Positions 16,790 through 25,246 of a stretch of 64,000 nt of DNA are shown here, one piece after another (within the stretch, counting starts at the first letter, position 1; every line of letters starts with the position of its first letter). Made by a program: the position numbers and the translations under genes. The notes beneath the pieces were generated by a model. That model saw nothing but the letters and a program-made list of their open reading frames with translations, was not told the origin of the DNA and did no database searches. Origin of the DNA: Paenibacillus sp. JZ16 (GTDB lineage Bacteria > Bacillota > Bacilli > Paenibacillales > Paenibacillaceae); assembly GCF_015326965.1 (NCBI RefSeq), contig NZ_CP017659.1:5150001-5214000 (forward strand), written 5' to 3'.

Positions 16790-17380
16790 TTGCAAAAGCT
16801 AGTATTTTTTGTCGGCGTGGCCGGTACAGGCAAGACAACCGTAGCCAAGAAGCTTGCAGTCCGTATACCGGCTGCATTTCTCGACCGTGATACGGTGGGG
16901 GGACGCTTTGTTGAGAAGTTCCTGGAAAGTAACGGACTGGATCCGAATGACCGCGATTCTTCCTTTTATAAAGAGAACCTGCGCGATCTGGAATATGATA
17001 CGACCAAGGATATTTGCATCGAGAACCTGGGTGCCGGACAAAATGTTTTTATGATTTCTCCGTTTACCGCGGAGCTCAAGAACCGCGAATGGATTGAAGA
17101 AGTCATTGCATCGGCAGGGTTAACGAAAAGCGACGTTGACGTGAAGGTCATCGTGGTTGCGCTCAAAGACATGGATTTGCAGAAGGAGCGCATCATTGAC
17201 AGACAGACCGAGCGGGATCAGTGGAAGCTGGATCATTGGGACGACTTCAAGAAGCGCGTCGATTTCGTGCCGGAAGTGAACTGGGACATTCCGCAGACAT
17301 CCATTAAGGTATTCGATAACAGCGGCGATTTGACGGAAGAGAAGGTTGAGGAGCTCTATCAGTTTATCGTAAGCGAGTAG
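16790..17380 (+). CDS. P-loop kinase-like ATPase
   Basis: 196 residues from TTG at 16790, chosen because GGAGGG ends 7 bases before it. Walker A GVAGTGKTT at residues 8-16 is followed by a kinase-like layout: LDRDTVGGRFVEKF after the first helix, a lid-like region (ERIIDRQTERDQWKLDHWDDF) and a final IKVFDNSGDLTEEKVEELYQFI. The shape fits small-molecule kinases related to chloramphenicol phosphotransferase/zeta-like or AAA_33 proteins. The substrate is unknown. It directly follows the FMN reductase and ends in a strong terminator. Confidence 0.75.
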   Translation: MQKLVFFVGVAGTGKTTVAKKLAVRIPAAFLDRDTVGGRFVEKFLESNGLDPNDRDSSFYKENLRDLEYDTTKDICIENLGAGQNVFMISPFTAELKNREWIEEVIASAGLTKSDVDVKVIVVALKDMDLQKERIIDRQTERDQWKLDHWDDFKKRVDFVPEVNWDIPQTSIKVFDNSGDLTEEKVEELYQFIVSE

Positions 17381-17410
17381 CATATCAGAATAACACCATT
17401 CGATATCGTA

Positions 17411-17467
17411 TAAAAAAAGTGCGTCATACCAGGTGCCCGGCTAGCCCTGTGATGGCGCATTTTTATT
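17411..17467 (+). terminator. terminator
   Basis: AAAGTGCGTCAT pairs with GTGATGGCGCATTTTT; a T-run follows. It closes the reductase/kinase unit. Confidence 0.8.
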
Positions 17468-17666
17468 GAGTATCGACGAGGCATCAACATCTCGAGGCAA
17501 TACCCCCTATTATGGCGTGAAAAAGGATGTTCGTATTCACCCTTCAGGGAAACGCCCCATGCTTATGCTCGGAAATATCGAGCGATGGTCCTGAATTGGA
17601 ACCATTGCTGGAATGATATATAGTAGAGTAGTAATTATAGGTTTCACAATCGAGGAGGGAAAGCGC

Positions 17667-18410
17667 TTGGATAACGCTGCTATGCTTGCCTATCTACGAA
17701 GCGTTGTGTTAATGAGGGATCGCATCCCTTCATTTCATGAATATCCTTTTAATTTGCCGGCCGTTGCGGCTTTGGACGGTCTTCATTTTCATCCGAAGGT
17801 TACTTATATCGTAGGCGAGAATGGCATGGGCAAATCCACGCTGCTGGAGGCGATTGCTGTAGCATTGGGTTTCAATCCGGAGGGGGGCACCATCAATTTC
17901 TCTTTTTCCACGGCGGAGACGCATTCTGTGCTGTATCAATATATCCGTACGGTTCGAGGAGTCCGGAAGCCGCGGGACGGTTTCTTTTTCAGGGCGGAAA
18001 GCTATTATAATGTGGCCTCCGAGGTTGATTCACTGGCGCTTTGGCATTCCTATGGCGGAAAGTCGCTGCATCATCAATCCCATGGTGAGTCCTTCTTTGC
18101 GACGTTTCTGCACCGCTTCGACGGCAACGGACTGTACATCATGGACGAGCCGGAAGCGGCCTTGTCGCCATTTCGCCAAATGGCGCTGCTCAGACGCATC
18201 CATGACCTGGTCCAGGAAGACTCGCAGTTTATTATTTCCACCCATTCGCCAATTGTTATGGCTTATCCCGATTCCATCATCTACAAGCTGACTTCCGAAG
18301 GGGTAGAAGAGTCGAGCTTGGAGGAAACGGATCATTATATGATTACGAAGGAATTCGTAAATCGCCGGGAAGCGATGCTGCACGAATTGTTTGCAGACGA
18401 TGAGGAATAA
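17667..18410 (+). CDS. AAA-type ATPase, single-domain ABC-like
   Basis: 247 residues from TTG 17667, which follows GAGGAGGG by 7 bases. Walker A is GENGMGKSTL near residue 53; SHGESFFATF takes the place of the ABC signature; Walker B is LYIMDEPEAAL; and ISTHSPIVM carries the switch His. This architecture (RecF/OLD-like, without a long coiled coil) occurs in small stand-alone AAA proteins of unknown job and in ATPase partners of nuclease systems. No nuclease gene is adjacent. The gene stands alone and ends at a clear terminator. Confidence 0.8.
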   Translation: MDNAAMLAYLRSVVLMRDRIPSFHEYPFNLPAVAALDGLHFHPKVTYIVGENGMGKSTLLEAIAVALGFNPEGGTINFSFSTAETHSVLYQYIRTVRGVRKPRDGFFFRAESYYNVASEVDSLALWHSYGGKSLHHQSHGESFFATFLHRFDGNGLYIMDEPEAALSPFRQMALLRRIHDLVQEDSQFIISTHSPIVMAYPDSIIYKLTSEGVEESSLEETDHYMITKEFVNRREAMLHELFADDEE

Positions 18411-18423
18411 ACGGGAAAGATAA

Positions 18424-18463
18424 GGACTTGTAAGATCGCATAGATCTTGCGAGTCCTTTTTAT
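18424..18463 (+). terminator. terminator
   Basis: AAGGACTTGTAAGATC pairs with AGATCTTGCGAGTCCTT around a 4-base loop, then TTTTATG. Confidence 0.85.
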
Positions 18464-18701
18464 GTAGGAGCCTTTATCGTACCGAGCGTTTCGAGTCAGG
18501 GGAATGATTAGGAGTTTTCCATCCGTAGATATTTCTGATGTTAAGAATCATGGATATTCGAAATCCTGAAATAAACTTAGAACAATTTAAGTAATTAGTC
18601 AGTTATACCTCGATAAATGGGATAAAATAGAATTATAATCATGAAAATGGTGTTTACAAGTTAGAATCATTGAACTAAAATAAGAAGCGAGGTGAAAAAC
18701 T

Positions 18702-19151
18702 CTGGAGAACGGAAGAGAAGCAAGCGTCGAGAGACTCATGGAGATGTATCGTGAGTTATCGGATAAAATGACGAGCCATCGGGTCGTATCTTTTTTGAGT
18801 CACTTGAGAAAGAACGATTTAACGATGAATCAGTATAAGATCTTAAGTTTGATCGAGCAGCAGGGTCCACTGCTTCCCAACCGGTTGGCTGAGCATATGG
18901 AGCTTAAGGCTGCAACGATCACGTATTTGGTGGACGCTCTGGGACAGCGGGGGCTGGTGGTTCGAACGCCAAATCCCAGTGATGGACGCAGCCACTATGT
19001 CAATCTTACGGCAGAAGGCCGGCAGCTTGTGCTCGATGCCCGCAGCGAAGGAGATTATGCCGTCATGGAATCCTTCAAGCAGCTGGATGAGGACGAGGCG
19101 GATAACCTGTATATTTTACTGCGATTGCTTGGCAAGAAATTATTTCCATAA
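18702..19151 (+). CDS. MarR-family regulator (probable CTG start)
   Basis: Winged-helix regulator with the MarR layout: an N-terminal helix, a recognition region (LPNRLAEHMELKAATITYLVDALGQRGLV), wing VRTPNPSDGRSHYVNLT and a C-terminal dimerisation helix. The first ATG (18738) has no ribosome site. GAGGTG lies 7 bases before a CTG at 18702 in the same frame, giving 149 residues and a more normal MarR length, so I prefer the CTG start, with limited certainty. The gene ends 83 bases before a multidrug-type transporter on the same strand. Inference: it represses that transporter and is released by a drug-like ligand. Confidence 0.85.
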   Translation: MENGREASVERLMEMYRELSDKMTSHRVVSFLSHLRKNDLTMNQYKILSLIEQQGPLLPNRLAEHMELKAATITYLVDALGQRGLVVRTPNPSDGRSHYVNLTAEGRQLVLDARSEGDYAVMESFKQLDEDEADNLYILLRLLGKKLFP

Positions 19152-19234
19152 CACCAAAGACCAAACTCTTTGAATCCCGCCTCCAGCTCTGTTAACCAGA
19201 TCCGGGCGGGGTTACTTTGTTTAGGAGGCTTCAT

Positions 19235-20653
19235 GTGAATACACAAGATAAATCTTCATTTTGGCTTATAATGAGCGCTATCTTTTTCGGTAATTTTCTG
19301 GCGGTGCTCAGCATTACGACCATCAACGTGGCTTTTCCCGTTGTCATGGAGCAGTTCGATGCCACGCTGAGCACAACTCAATGGCTGATGGCCGGGTATC
19401 TGCTGGCAACGGGCATTGTGGCTCCCATCGTAGGTTACATGGGGGACCAGCTCAGTTATAAGAGGCTGTTTGTCCTGGCCTTGTTGGGCTTTACGCTCTC
19501 GTCGGTATTATGCGTTGTAGCCTGGAACATCGAGACTTTGATTGCTTTCCGGATTACGCAAGGCGTGTTCGGCGGGATGATCATCCCGATTACGATGACC
19601 ATCATATACCAGGTATTCCCCCGGGAGCGGCAAGCCTACGCCATGGGACTATGGAGCCTGGCCTCTATGCTGGCACCGGTGATCGGGCCGACACTTGGCG
19701 GATGGCTGGTGCAATATTTTGGATGGAAATCGATTTTCATTCTAAATATTCCGATCGGTCTGATCTCGATGGTCATCGTAAGCAAATTCATTCCTTTTTA
19801 TCGACTGACCGGGAAGAAGAGGTTCGATCTCCTCGGATTCTTGACGGTGGTGGCGGGCAGTTCTCTTTTGCTGCTCTCCTTCAGCCACGGCAACGACTGG
19901 GGCTGGGGATCCTGGAAGACCCTGTCCCTGCTCATCTCCGGAATTTTACTGCTGCTGTTCTTCATTAAGTGGGAGCTGCGGATTTCATCCCCGTTATTGC
20001 AGCTTAAAGTGTTCAAATTCCCCCGATTTCGGTACAGCTTGATCCTGAACTGCATCGTGACGATATCGCTGTATACGGGAACCTTGCTGGTGCCGCTTTA
20101 TTTACAGACCGTGCTGAAGCTGTCTCCGATGGATACCGGACTTATCATGCTGCCGGGCGCGGTTGTCATGGCCGCTGCGTCGCCGATTATCGGCAAATTT
20201 TATGATCGGATCGGTCCATTCCGGCTGGTGATCACGGGGGTTCTCATCATTGTGGCCGCCACGCTCGCTTTCAGCGGAATCGGCATCCATACCTCGGTTC
20301 TGTACATTTCCTTGCTGCAGCTGGTTCGCTGCCTCGGCATTGCTTTATGCAATATGCCGTTAACGAACGCAGCGATGAGCGCGGTGTCCAGCGAATATTC
20401 AGGCCACGCATCGTCCATCACGAACTGGGCGCGCCAAGGGCTCGCTTCGTTATCGATCGGCATATTCAGCGCACTGGTGGTATCCAGAACGTCCTACTAC
20501 ATGGGTGCGGGGGCTTCGACCCAGCGTGCGGCGACAACGATGGGCATTGATGACGTGTTTATGATCGGAACGATGGTGGCTGTTATTGCCATACCTCTTA
20601 CATTTTTGTTACGGGTCAAAAAGAAAAAAACGGCTCACCCTGTCGCGCTCTGA
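19235..20653 (+). CDS. MFS drug exporter, DHA2 (14-helix) family
   Basis: 472 residues from GTG 19235, six bases after AGGAGG. The N-terminal half has the EmrB/QacA hallmarks: NVAFPVVMEQFDATLSTTQWLMAGYLLA, motif A GYMGDQLSYKRLF, and motif C-like GLWSLASMLAPVIGPTLGGWLVQYFGW. About fourteen membrane helices can be followed to residue 465. Expected role: proton-driven export of hydrophobic drugs. It is preceded by a MarR regulator, a standard pairing. A GC-rich inverted repeat (CCCGCC...GGGCGGG) between the two genes could be an operator or attenuator. Confidence 0.92.
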   Translation: MNTQDKSSFWLIMSAIFFGNFLAVLSITTINVAFPVVMEQFDATLSTTQWLMAGYLLATGIVAPIVGYMGDQLSYKRLFVLALLGFTLSSVLCVVAWNIETLIAFRITQGVFGGMIIPITMTIIYQVFPRERQAYAMGLWSLASMLAPVIGPTLGGWLVQYFGWKSIFILNIPIGLISMVIVSKFIPFYRLTGKKRFDLLGFLTVVAGSSLLLLSFSHGNDWGWGSWKTLSLLISGILLLLFFIKWELRISSPLLQLKVFKFPRFRYSLILNCIVTISLYTGTLLVPLYLQTVLKLSPMDTGLIMLPGAVVMAAASPIIGKFYDRIGPFRLVITGVLIIVAATLAFSGIGIHTSVLYISLLQLVRCLGIALCNMPLTNAAMSAVSSEYSGHASSITNWARQGLASLSIGIFSALVVSRTSYYMGAGASTQRAATTMGIDDVFMIGTMVAVIAIPLTFLLRVKKKKTAHPVAL

Positions 20654-20820
20654 CCGGGCGTTCATCGGCCAAGTGGAGAAGATAATCCTGCGGGCCGTTG
20701 AAGCCTGGCGTAAGATAGGGAAACTCGAAAGGTATCAAGCGATTGAATGGGGTATGTTGAGCTACATCGTTGGCGTCAAGGATAACCTCAAGCATGGGCA
20801 AATAGGACGTTAACGGGTAA

Positions 20821-20851
20821 GAGGGCAGCTGAAGGGCTGCTCTCTTTTTTT
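20821..20851 (+). terminator. terminator after MFS gene
   Basis: GAGGGCAGC pairs with GCTGCTCTC around a short loop; seven T follow. Bases 20654-20820 show no convincing gene. Confidence 0.8.
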
Positions 20852-20962
20852 GCATTACACCCGTCAATGGATTGCACGAATTATGACAACGCTGTTCTTT
20901 TATTGAAATCGCGGTCTGTGGTAGGGTGAAGTATACGAATGTGCAGGTGGTAGGAGGAGCTT

Positions 20963-21760
20963 ATGGAATTTATACGGAAGCTGTGGATTTTCGGTTATCA
21001 GCAGGCGTTGTCCTGCATATTTCCGGTTATGATCTTCGGTGCGCTGGGACTGACCAAGGTGGTTGAGATTCCCGGCTTGGCGCGGTATGATCTCATCCTT
21101 CTCATATGTGTGCTGGCGCAAATCGGGATGCTGGTGAGCAAACTGGAGACATGGGATGAGCTGAAGGTCATCTGCGTCTTTCACGTCATCGGTTTGATGC
21201 TGGAGCTGTATAAAGTGCACATGGGCTCGTGGTCTTACCCGGAGGAAGGCTGGAGCAAAATTGGCGGCGTCCCGCTGTACAGCGGCTTTATGTACGCCAG
21301 TGTGGCCAGTTATATATGCCAGGCATGGCGCCGAATGCATTTGCGTATAACGGGCTGGCCGCTGCCCGTGCTGACCGTGCTGATCAGCGCAGCGATCTAT
21401 GCCAACTTCTTTACCCATCACTATGTGTGGGATGCACGCTGGCTTCTCACGGCATTGTTATTCGTGGTGTTCGGCAGAACCATGGTGTATTTTGACGTGG
21501 ACGGAAAAACGCTGCGGATGCCGCTGGTGCTGTCGTTTCTGCTGATTGGCTTTTTTATCTGGATCGCTGAGAACATTTCTACGTTTCTTGGAGCCTGGAC
21601 TTATCCGGGTCAGGAGCGCACATGGAGCCTTGTGCATATCGGCAAAATCAGCTCGTGGTTTCTGCTGGTCGTGATCAGTGTCATCATTGTAGCTCAGCTG
21701 AAGCATCTGAAGCAGGGCAGAGGACCGTCCCAAGGCAATCCGAAGGGAACGGTTATGTGA
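20963..21760 (+). CDS. DUF817 family membrane protein
   Basis: 265 residues with eight to nine hydrophobic helices. Recognisable DUF817 features are FGYQQALSCIFPV near the start, MGSWSYPEEGW in an outside loop with a second aromatic Trp/Tyr/Pro loop GAWTYPGQ, and FFTHHYVWDARW in the middle, whose His/Asp residues could bind a ligand. The molecular function of the family is not known. AGGAGG lies 7 bases before the ATG. The gene is flanked by terminators and appears monocistronic. Confidence 0.85.
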   Translation: MEFIRKLWIFGYQQALSCIFPVMIFGALGLTKVVEIPGLARYDLILLICVLAQIGMLVSKLETWDELKVICVFHVIGLMLELYKVHMGSWSYPEEGWSKIGGVPLYSGFMYASVASYICQAWRRMHLRITGWPLPVLTVLISAAIYANFFTHHYVWDARWLLTALLFVVFGRTMVYFDVDGKTLRMPLVLSFLLIGFFIWIAENISTFLGAWTYPGQERTWSLVHIGKISSWFLLVVISVIIVAQLKHLKQGRGPSQGNPKGTVM

Positions 21761-21924
21761 GCCCAGTTTAGCGGATTTGACCATTTATGCCTAATCATAT
21801 ATCCTATGGTTAATTAGATGATGGAAAGCTAACGTTGCGACTCGAGCTTAAGGCAAGAGACTTTGTATGAACATAGATGTTTGGCATAGATGAACCGCGC
21901 GAAGCAGAAGGGAGGAGGATCCAC

Positions 21925-22068
21925 ATGAAAAAAAGATCATTGGCGTCTTTGGCAAAAGGCATGGGATACTCCACCGCTGTTTTCTTTGATCCGTCCGATG
22001 ATGGGAGAAGTGTGTCCAAAATCGGATATTCGGGCGATCAAGGGTCCTTCCATTCGATGACCGAATGA
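21925..22068 (+). CDS. small basic protein, 47 aa
   Basis: GGGAGGAGG lies 7 bases before the ATG at 21925. The product begins MKKRSLASLAKGMGYS and has a Ser/Gly/Asp-rich second half (FFDPSDDGRS...). No membrane helix or known motif is seen. The good ribosome site and the terminator pair that follows support a real gene. Function unknown. Confidence 0.55.
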   Translation: MKKRSLASLAKGMGYSTAVFFDPSDDGRSVSKIGYSGDQGSFHSMTE

Positions 22069-22084
22069 GGATGCAGTGGAATTA

Positions 22085-22157
22085 AACACCACAGGTCGCT
22101 TGCTTGTGGTTGCATAGATCGGCATGTACACCACAGGTGCGCTGTGGTGTTTTTTTG
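22085..22157 (+). terminator. tandem hairpins with shared CACCACAGGT arm, last one a terminator
   Basis: ACCACAGG...CTTGTGGT forms a first hairpin. CACCACAGGTGCGCTGTGGTG forms a second, followed by seven T. The two share the same 10-base arm, so they could be alternative structures. Confidence 0.75.
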
Positions 22158-22193
22158 TGCTTCTAATGATTCAAACAGAGGAGAGGGATACGT

Positions 22194-23135
22194 ATGTTCA
22201 TGCAAGGGAAACAGATTTATGTGAAGTCGGTAGAGGAATTGGATGTGGACGCACTTCTGAAGCTCGAGAAGGATAACCGGGATTTTTTCCAGCGGTTCAC
22301 GGGCTTAAGGGAAGAGAGCTTCTACACCCATCAGGGACAGCTTGAGCGGATCCGAAAGGCCATGGAAGCCAGCAAGGCAGATCAAGGGTATGTCTATGTG
22401 ATTGGGCTGCGGGACACCGGAGTGATCATCGGGGAGATTATGCTTACCGAAGTGGTGCGGGGGGATCTGCAGAGCTGCTGGATCGGTTATTTTTTGGACC
22501 AAGACCATAACGGAAAGGGGTATATGACCGAAGCGGTTCAATTGGTCGTGAGGTTTGCCTTTCAGGAATTGAAGTTTCACCGGATTGAGGCGGGCGTGAT
22601 GCCGCACAACCTGGCCTCGATCCAAGTGCTTTTGAAAGCCGGATTCCATAAAGAAGGGATTGCCCGAAAAAACGTGAAAATCAACGGAACGTGGGAGGAC
22701 CATCAGACGCTGGCTATTTTGAATGAAGCCGATGAGCAGCAGCCGTCTTCAATTCAGCGGTACAATCCACCTGTTATTGCCCCGCCGATCGGACCTTATA
22801 CCCATATAACCAAGGTTCCGAGAGGGAGCGAGCTGCTGGTCTTCTCCGGTCAGGTGGGAACCGACAGCGAGGGGAACCTGCCGGACGATATGAAGCAGCA
22901 GGTGGAGAACACCCTGGCGAACATTGAGAGGTTATTGGCTGCGGAAGCGATGTCGGTGGATCATATCGTCAAAATCAACATTTGGGCGGCTCAGGAGGTC
23001 GACTGGGATCACTTCCATCAGATATGGGAGAAATTCCACGGGGGGAAGGCCCCGGCCATGACGATGGCCTACGTGCCGGCATTGGCGATGCCGTCCATTC
23101 TGGTGGAGATCGAGGTATGGGCAGCAAAGGGATAG
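22194..23135 (+). CDS. fused GNAT acetyltransferase - RidA-like protein
   Basis: 313 residues in one frame. Residues 1-178 form a RimJ-type GNAT N-acetyltransferase: IGEIMLTEVV, then GYFLDQDHNGKGYMTEAVQLVVRFAF (acetyl-CoA loop) and GVMPHNLASIQVLLKAGFHKEGIARKNV. Residues about 188-313 form a complete RidA/YjgF domain: APPIGPYTH, LLVFSGQVGTD, QQVENTLANIERLL, VKINIWA and ILVEIEVWAAKG. The Arg that holds the imine substrate in true RidA (family motif PAR.T) is Met here (APAMTM), so deaminase activity is doubtful. Such proteins usually occur as separate genes. No frameshift or linker defect is seen. Inference: a metabolite- or peptide-acetylating enzyme with a sensing or stabilising RidA trimer. 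Confidence 0.9.
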   Translation: MFMQGKQIYVKSVEELDVDALLKLEKDNRDFFQRFTGLREESFYTHQGQLERIRKAMEASKADQGYVYVIGLRDTGVIIGEIMLTEVVRGDLQSCWIGYFLDQDHNGKGYMTEAVQLVVRFAFQELKFHRIEAGVMPHNLASIQVLLKAGFHKEGIARKNVKINGTWEDHQTLAILNEADEQQPSSIQRYNPPVIAPPIGPYTHITKVPRGSELLVFSGQVGTDSEGNLPDDMKQQVENTLANIERLLAAEAMSVDHIVKINIWAAQEVDWDHFHQIWEKFHGGKAPAMTMAYVPALAMPSILVEIEVWAAKG

Positions 23136-23195
23136 CATTGATGAACCGTAAGTAAGAGCTGTAGACTTGGACTGCGGCCGATCATATGCAGTTAC

Positions 23196-23240
23196 AAAAA
23201 AACCTCCGTGGATTCCTGTTAAGGGATCACGGAGGTTTGT
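23196..23240. terminator. bidirectional terminator between convergent genes
   Basis: AACCTCCGTGGATTCC pairs with GGGATCACGGAGGTT, with T- and A-runs outside. It serves the GNAT-RidA gene and the opposing nrdB gene. Confidence 0.88.
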
Positions 23241-23255
23241 TATATGGAGAGGAGC

Positions 23256-24287
23256 TTATAGATCGTCAAACCCGTTGTCGTCGCCAACTTTGCCGTAGTT
23301 ACGGGATTTGGCTTCGAAGAAGTCGGTCTTCGTCGCGTTGAGGGCTTCATCGGAGAAAGGCTTGATCCATGGCATGCAGTTAACGTCCACGCCTTCATAA
23401 GCTTTTTCCAGACCCATCATGGTGATACGACGGTTCGCGATGTACTTGATGTAATCGCCCAATTCGTTCAGATCGATGCCGCGCACATTGCTGAGTGTGT
23501 AGTGAGCCCAATTGGTCTCAAGCTCAACCGCACGGTCAATGGTGCGGTACAGGTAGTCGATGTTCTCTTTCGTGTTCAGCTCAGGGAAGTCCTTGAGCAG
23601 CTGCTTGAACACTTCAGCGAAGAAGTAGCAGTGCTGGTTCTCGTCACGCTGAATATAGGAAATCATCTGGCTGGTTGCCATCATCTTCTGGTCACGGGCC
23701 AAGTTGTAGAAGAAGGCAAACGTGCTGTAGAAGAAGATGCCTTCCAGGATCAGGTCAGCCACCATCGCTTCGAAGAAGGACTGCGGCGACGGATTGTCAC
23801 GGAAGTTTTGATAGATGTCCGAAATGAACTGATTGCGCTCGAGCAGAACCGGATCATGCTTCCAGTACTCGAAGATTTCCTTCTGTTCCTGATCCGAAAC
23901 GATGGAAGAGAGCACATAGGAATAGGATTGGTTGTGAACCACCTCTTGCTGACCGATGATGGCCGAGATGGCTTCGAGCGACGAATCCGTGAAGTAACGC
24001 TTCACGTCGCTTACAAACATCGTCTGCATGGAATCCAGAACAGCCAGCAGGGAGATGTTGATCTTGAAGGTGCGCTGCTCTTCAGGGTCCAGGCGCGGGA
24101 ACTGCTGCGCATCCTTGGACATCGGAATCTCGTCCGCGATCCAGTGGTTCAGCAGCAGGACCTTGTACAGCTTATACATATGAGGCATCCGAATGTCGTT
24201 CCAGTTCAGAATCCCGGAGCATTCACCTTCAATAACACGCGTGGAGCGGTTGGGTGCTTCGGTGTTAAATATCTTTTGCATTTGCAT
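23256..24287 (-). CDS. nrdB: class I ribonucleotide reductase beta subunit
   Basis: 343 residues from ATG 24287, which follows AAGGAGAG. The frame is open 48 codons further upstream, but that part is unlike the family and lacks a ribosome site. Ligands of the di-metal centre are visible: Asp in AVLDSMQT, Glu and His in GQQEVVHNQ, Glu in DLILEGIFF, and Glu/His in RDENQHCYFF. The radical Tyr is in QSYSYVLS. The N terminus MQMQKIFNTEAPNRSTR is typical of NrdB. The protein makes the Tyr radical that NrdA uses to reduce ribonucleotides to deoxyribonucleotides. It is the distal gene of the operon, but 959 bases, including six tandem repeats, separate it from nrdA. Confidence 0.95.
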   Translation of the reverse strand: MQMQKIFNTEAPNRSTRVIEGECSGILNWNDIRMPHMYKLYKVLLLNHWIADEIPMSKDAQQFPRLDPEEQRTFKINISLLAVLDSMQTMFVSDVKRYFTDSSLEAISAIIGQQEVVHNQSYSYVLSSIVSDQEQKEIFEYWKHDPVLLERNQFISDIYQNFRDNPSPQSFFEAMVADLILEGIFFYSTFAFFYNLARDQKMMATSQMISYIQRDENQHCYFFAEVFKQLLKDFPELNTKENIDYLYRTIDRAVELETNWAHYTLSNVRGIDLNELGDYIKYIANRRITMMGLEKAYEGVDVNCMPWIKPFSDEALNATKTDFFEAKSRNYGKVGDDNGFDDL

Positions 24288-24558
24288 GCCGATTTTCTCT
24301 CCTTGTATATCATAGTAGGGCGGCGCATAGGTGGAGCTGAGGGATATTGGTCCAGCATATTCACGGGACGGGTATCCATCTCCAGACGCTTGTTGTCCGC
24401 CCTTTGCCTGAATGTATTGTAAAGGTTGCAAAGGGCTCCCAAAGGCGGACGTAAACTCTTCCGATTGGATACCCTTACCCTTGTAGTCTTCTATTTAGAA
24501 AGCTTATCCACTCCTGCTAAGCGGGAACACCCGCATGCAGCCGTTCGATGCTTGTTTG

Positions 24559-25102
24559 CACCACATGAAAAGCGATTCCCTAAGGGAGAGCAATCCACGT
24601 AGGCAGTAACTTAACAATCGCCACGAAGTAACTCACGGTCCCTGCGCCGCATGAGAAGCGATTCCCAAAGGGAGAGCGATCCACGCAGGCAGTAACTCAA
24701 CAAAGCGCACGAAGTAACTCATTAGCCTCGCACCACATGAAAAGCGATTCCCAAAGGGAGAGCGATCCACGCAGGCAGTAACTCAACAAAGCGCACGAAG
24801 TAACTCATTAGCCTCGCACCACATGAAAAGCGATTCCCAAAGGGAGAGCGATCCACGTAGGCAGTAACTTAACAAATCGCACGAAGTAACTCATTAGCTT
24901 CGCACCACATGAGAAGCGATTCCCAAAGGGAGAGCAATCCACGCAGGCAGTAACTCAACAAACCGCACGAAGTAACTCATTAGCCTCGCACCACATGAGA
25001 AGCGATTCCCAAAGGGAGAGCAATCCACGCAGGCAGTAACTCAACGAACCGCACGAAGTAACTCATTAGCTTCGCACCATATTCCAGCGTTCCCGAAGGG
25101 AG
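24559..25102. repeat. 86-bp tandem repeat, six copies plus a partial seventh
   Basis: Units begin at 24559, 24645, 24731, 24817, 24903 and 24989 (exactly 86 bases apart), and a degenerate partial unit begins at 25075. Each starts CACCACATGA/G and contains GCGATTCCC-AAA-GGGAGAGCG, an imperfect hairpin, and two CGAAGTAACT or GGCAGTAACT blocks. Units 3 and 4 are nearly identical; the first and last differ most. The array lies in the nrdA-nrdB gap, inside a predicted operon. It codes for nothing obvious. On the minus strand the gap also has a GC-rich hairpin close to the nrdA stop (CCTCCCTTCCAAGGGAGG, near 25192-25212). Confidence 0.95.
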
Positions 25103-25246
25103 AAAGCGCTTCTGGCCACTAAAGTAACTATAGAAGCGCATCATTCACGCCATGCACACCTTGCGGGTGTCCAGAGGGCAGCGCCCTTGGGGCCCTCCCT
25201 TGGAAGGGAGGGTTTGGGTGGGTTCGAAAAAGGTTAGACTAAACTC

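Noticed and set aside
20616..20867. Minus-strand 83-codon frame between the MFS and DUF817 genes
   Set aside because: It overlaps the end of the MFS gene and its terminator, has no clear ribosome site and does not read like any family.
23502..24422. Plus-strand frame opposite nrdB
   Set aside because: Antisense shadow of nrdB.
24559..25102. CRISPR array interpretation of the 86-bp repeats
   Set aside because: The whole unit is repeated without variable spacers, and no cas genes are near.
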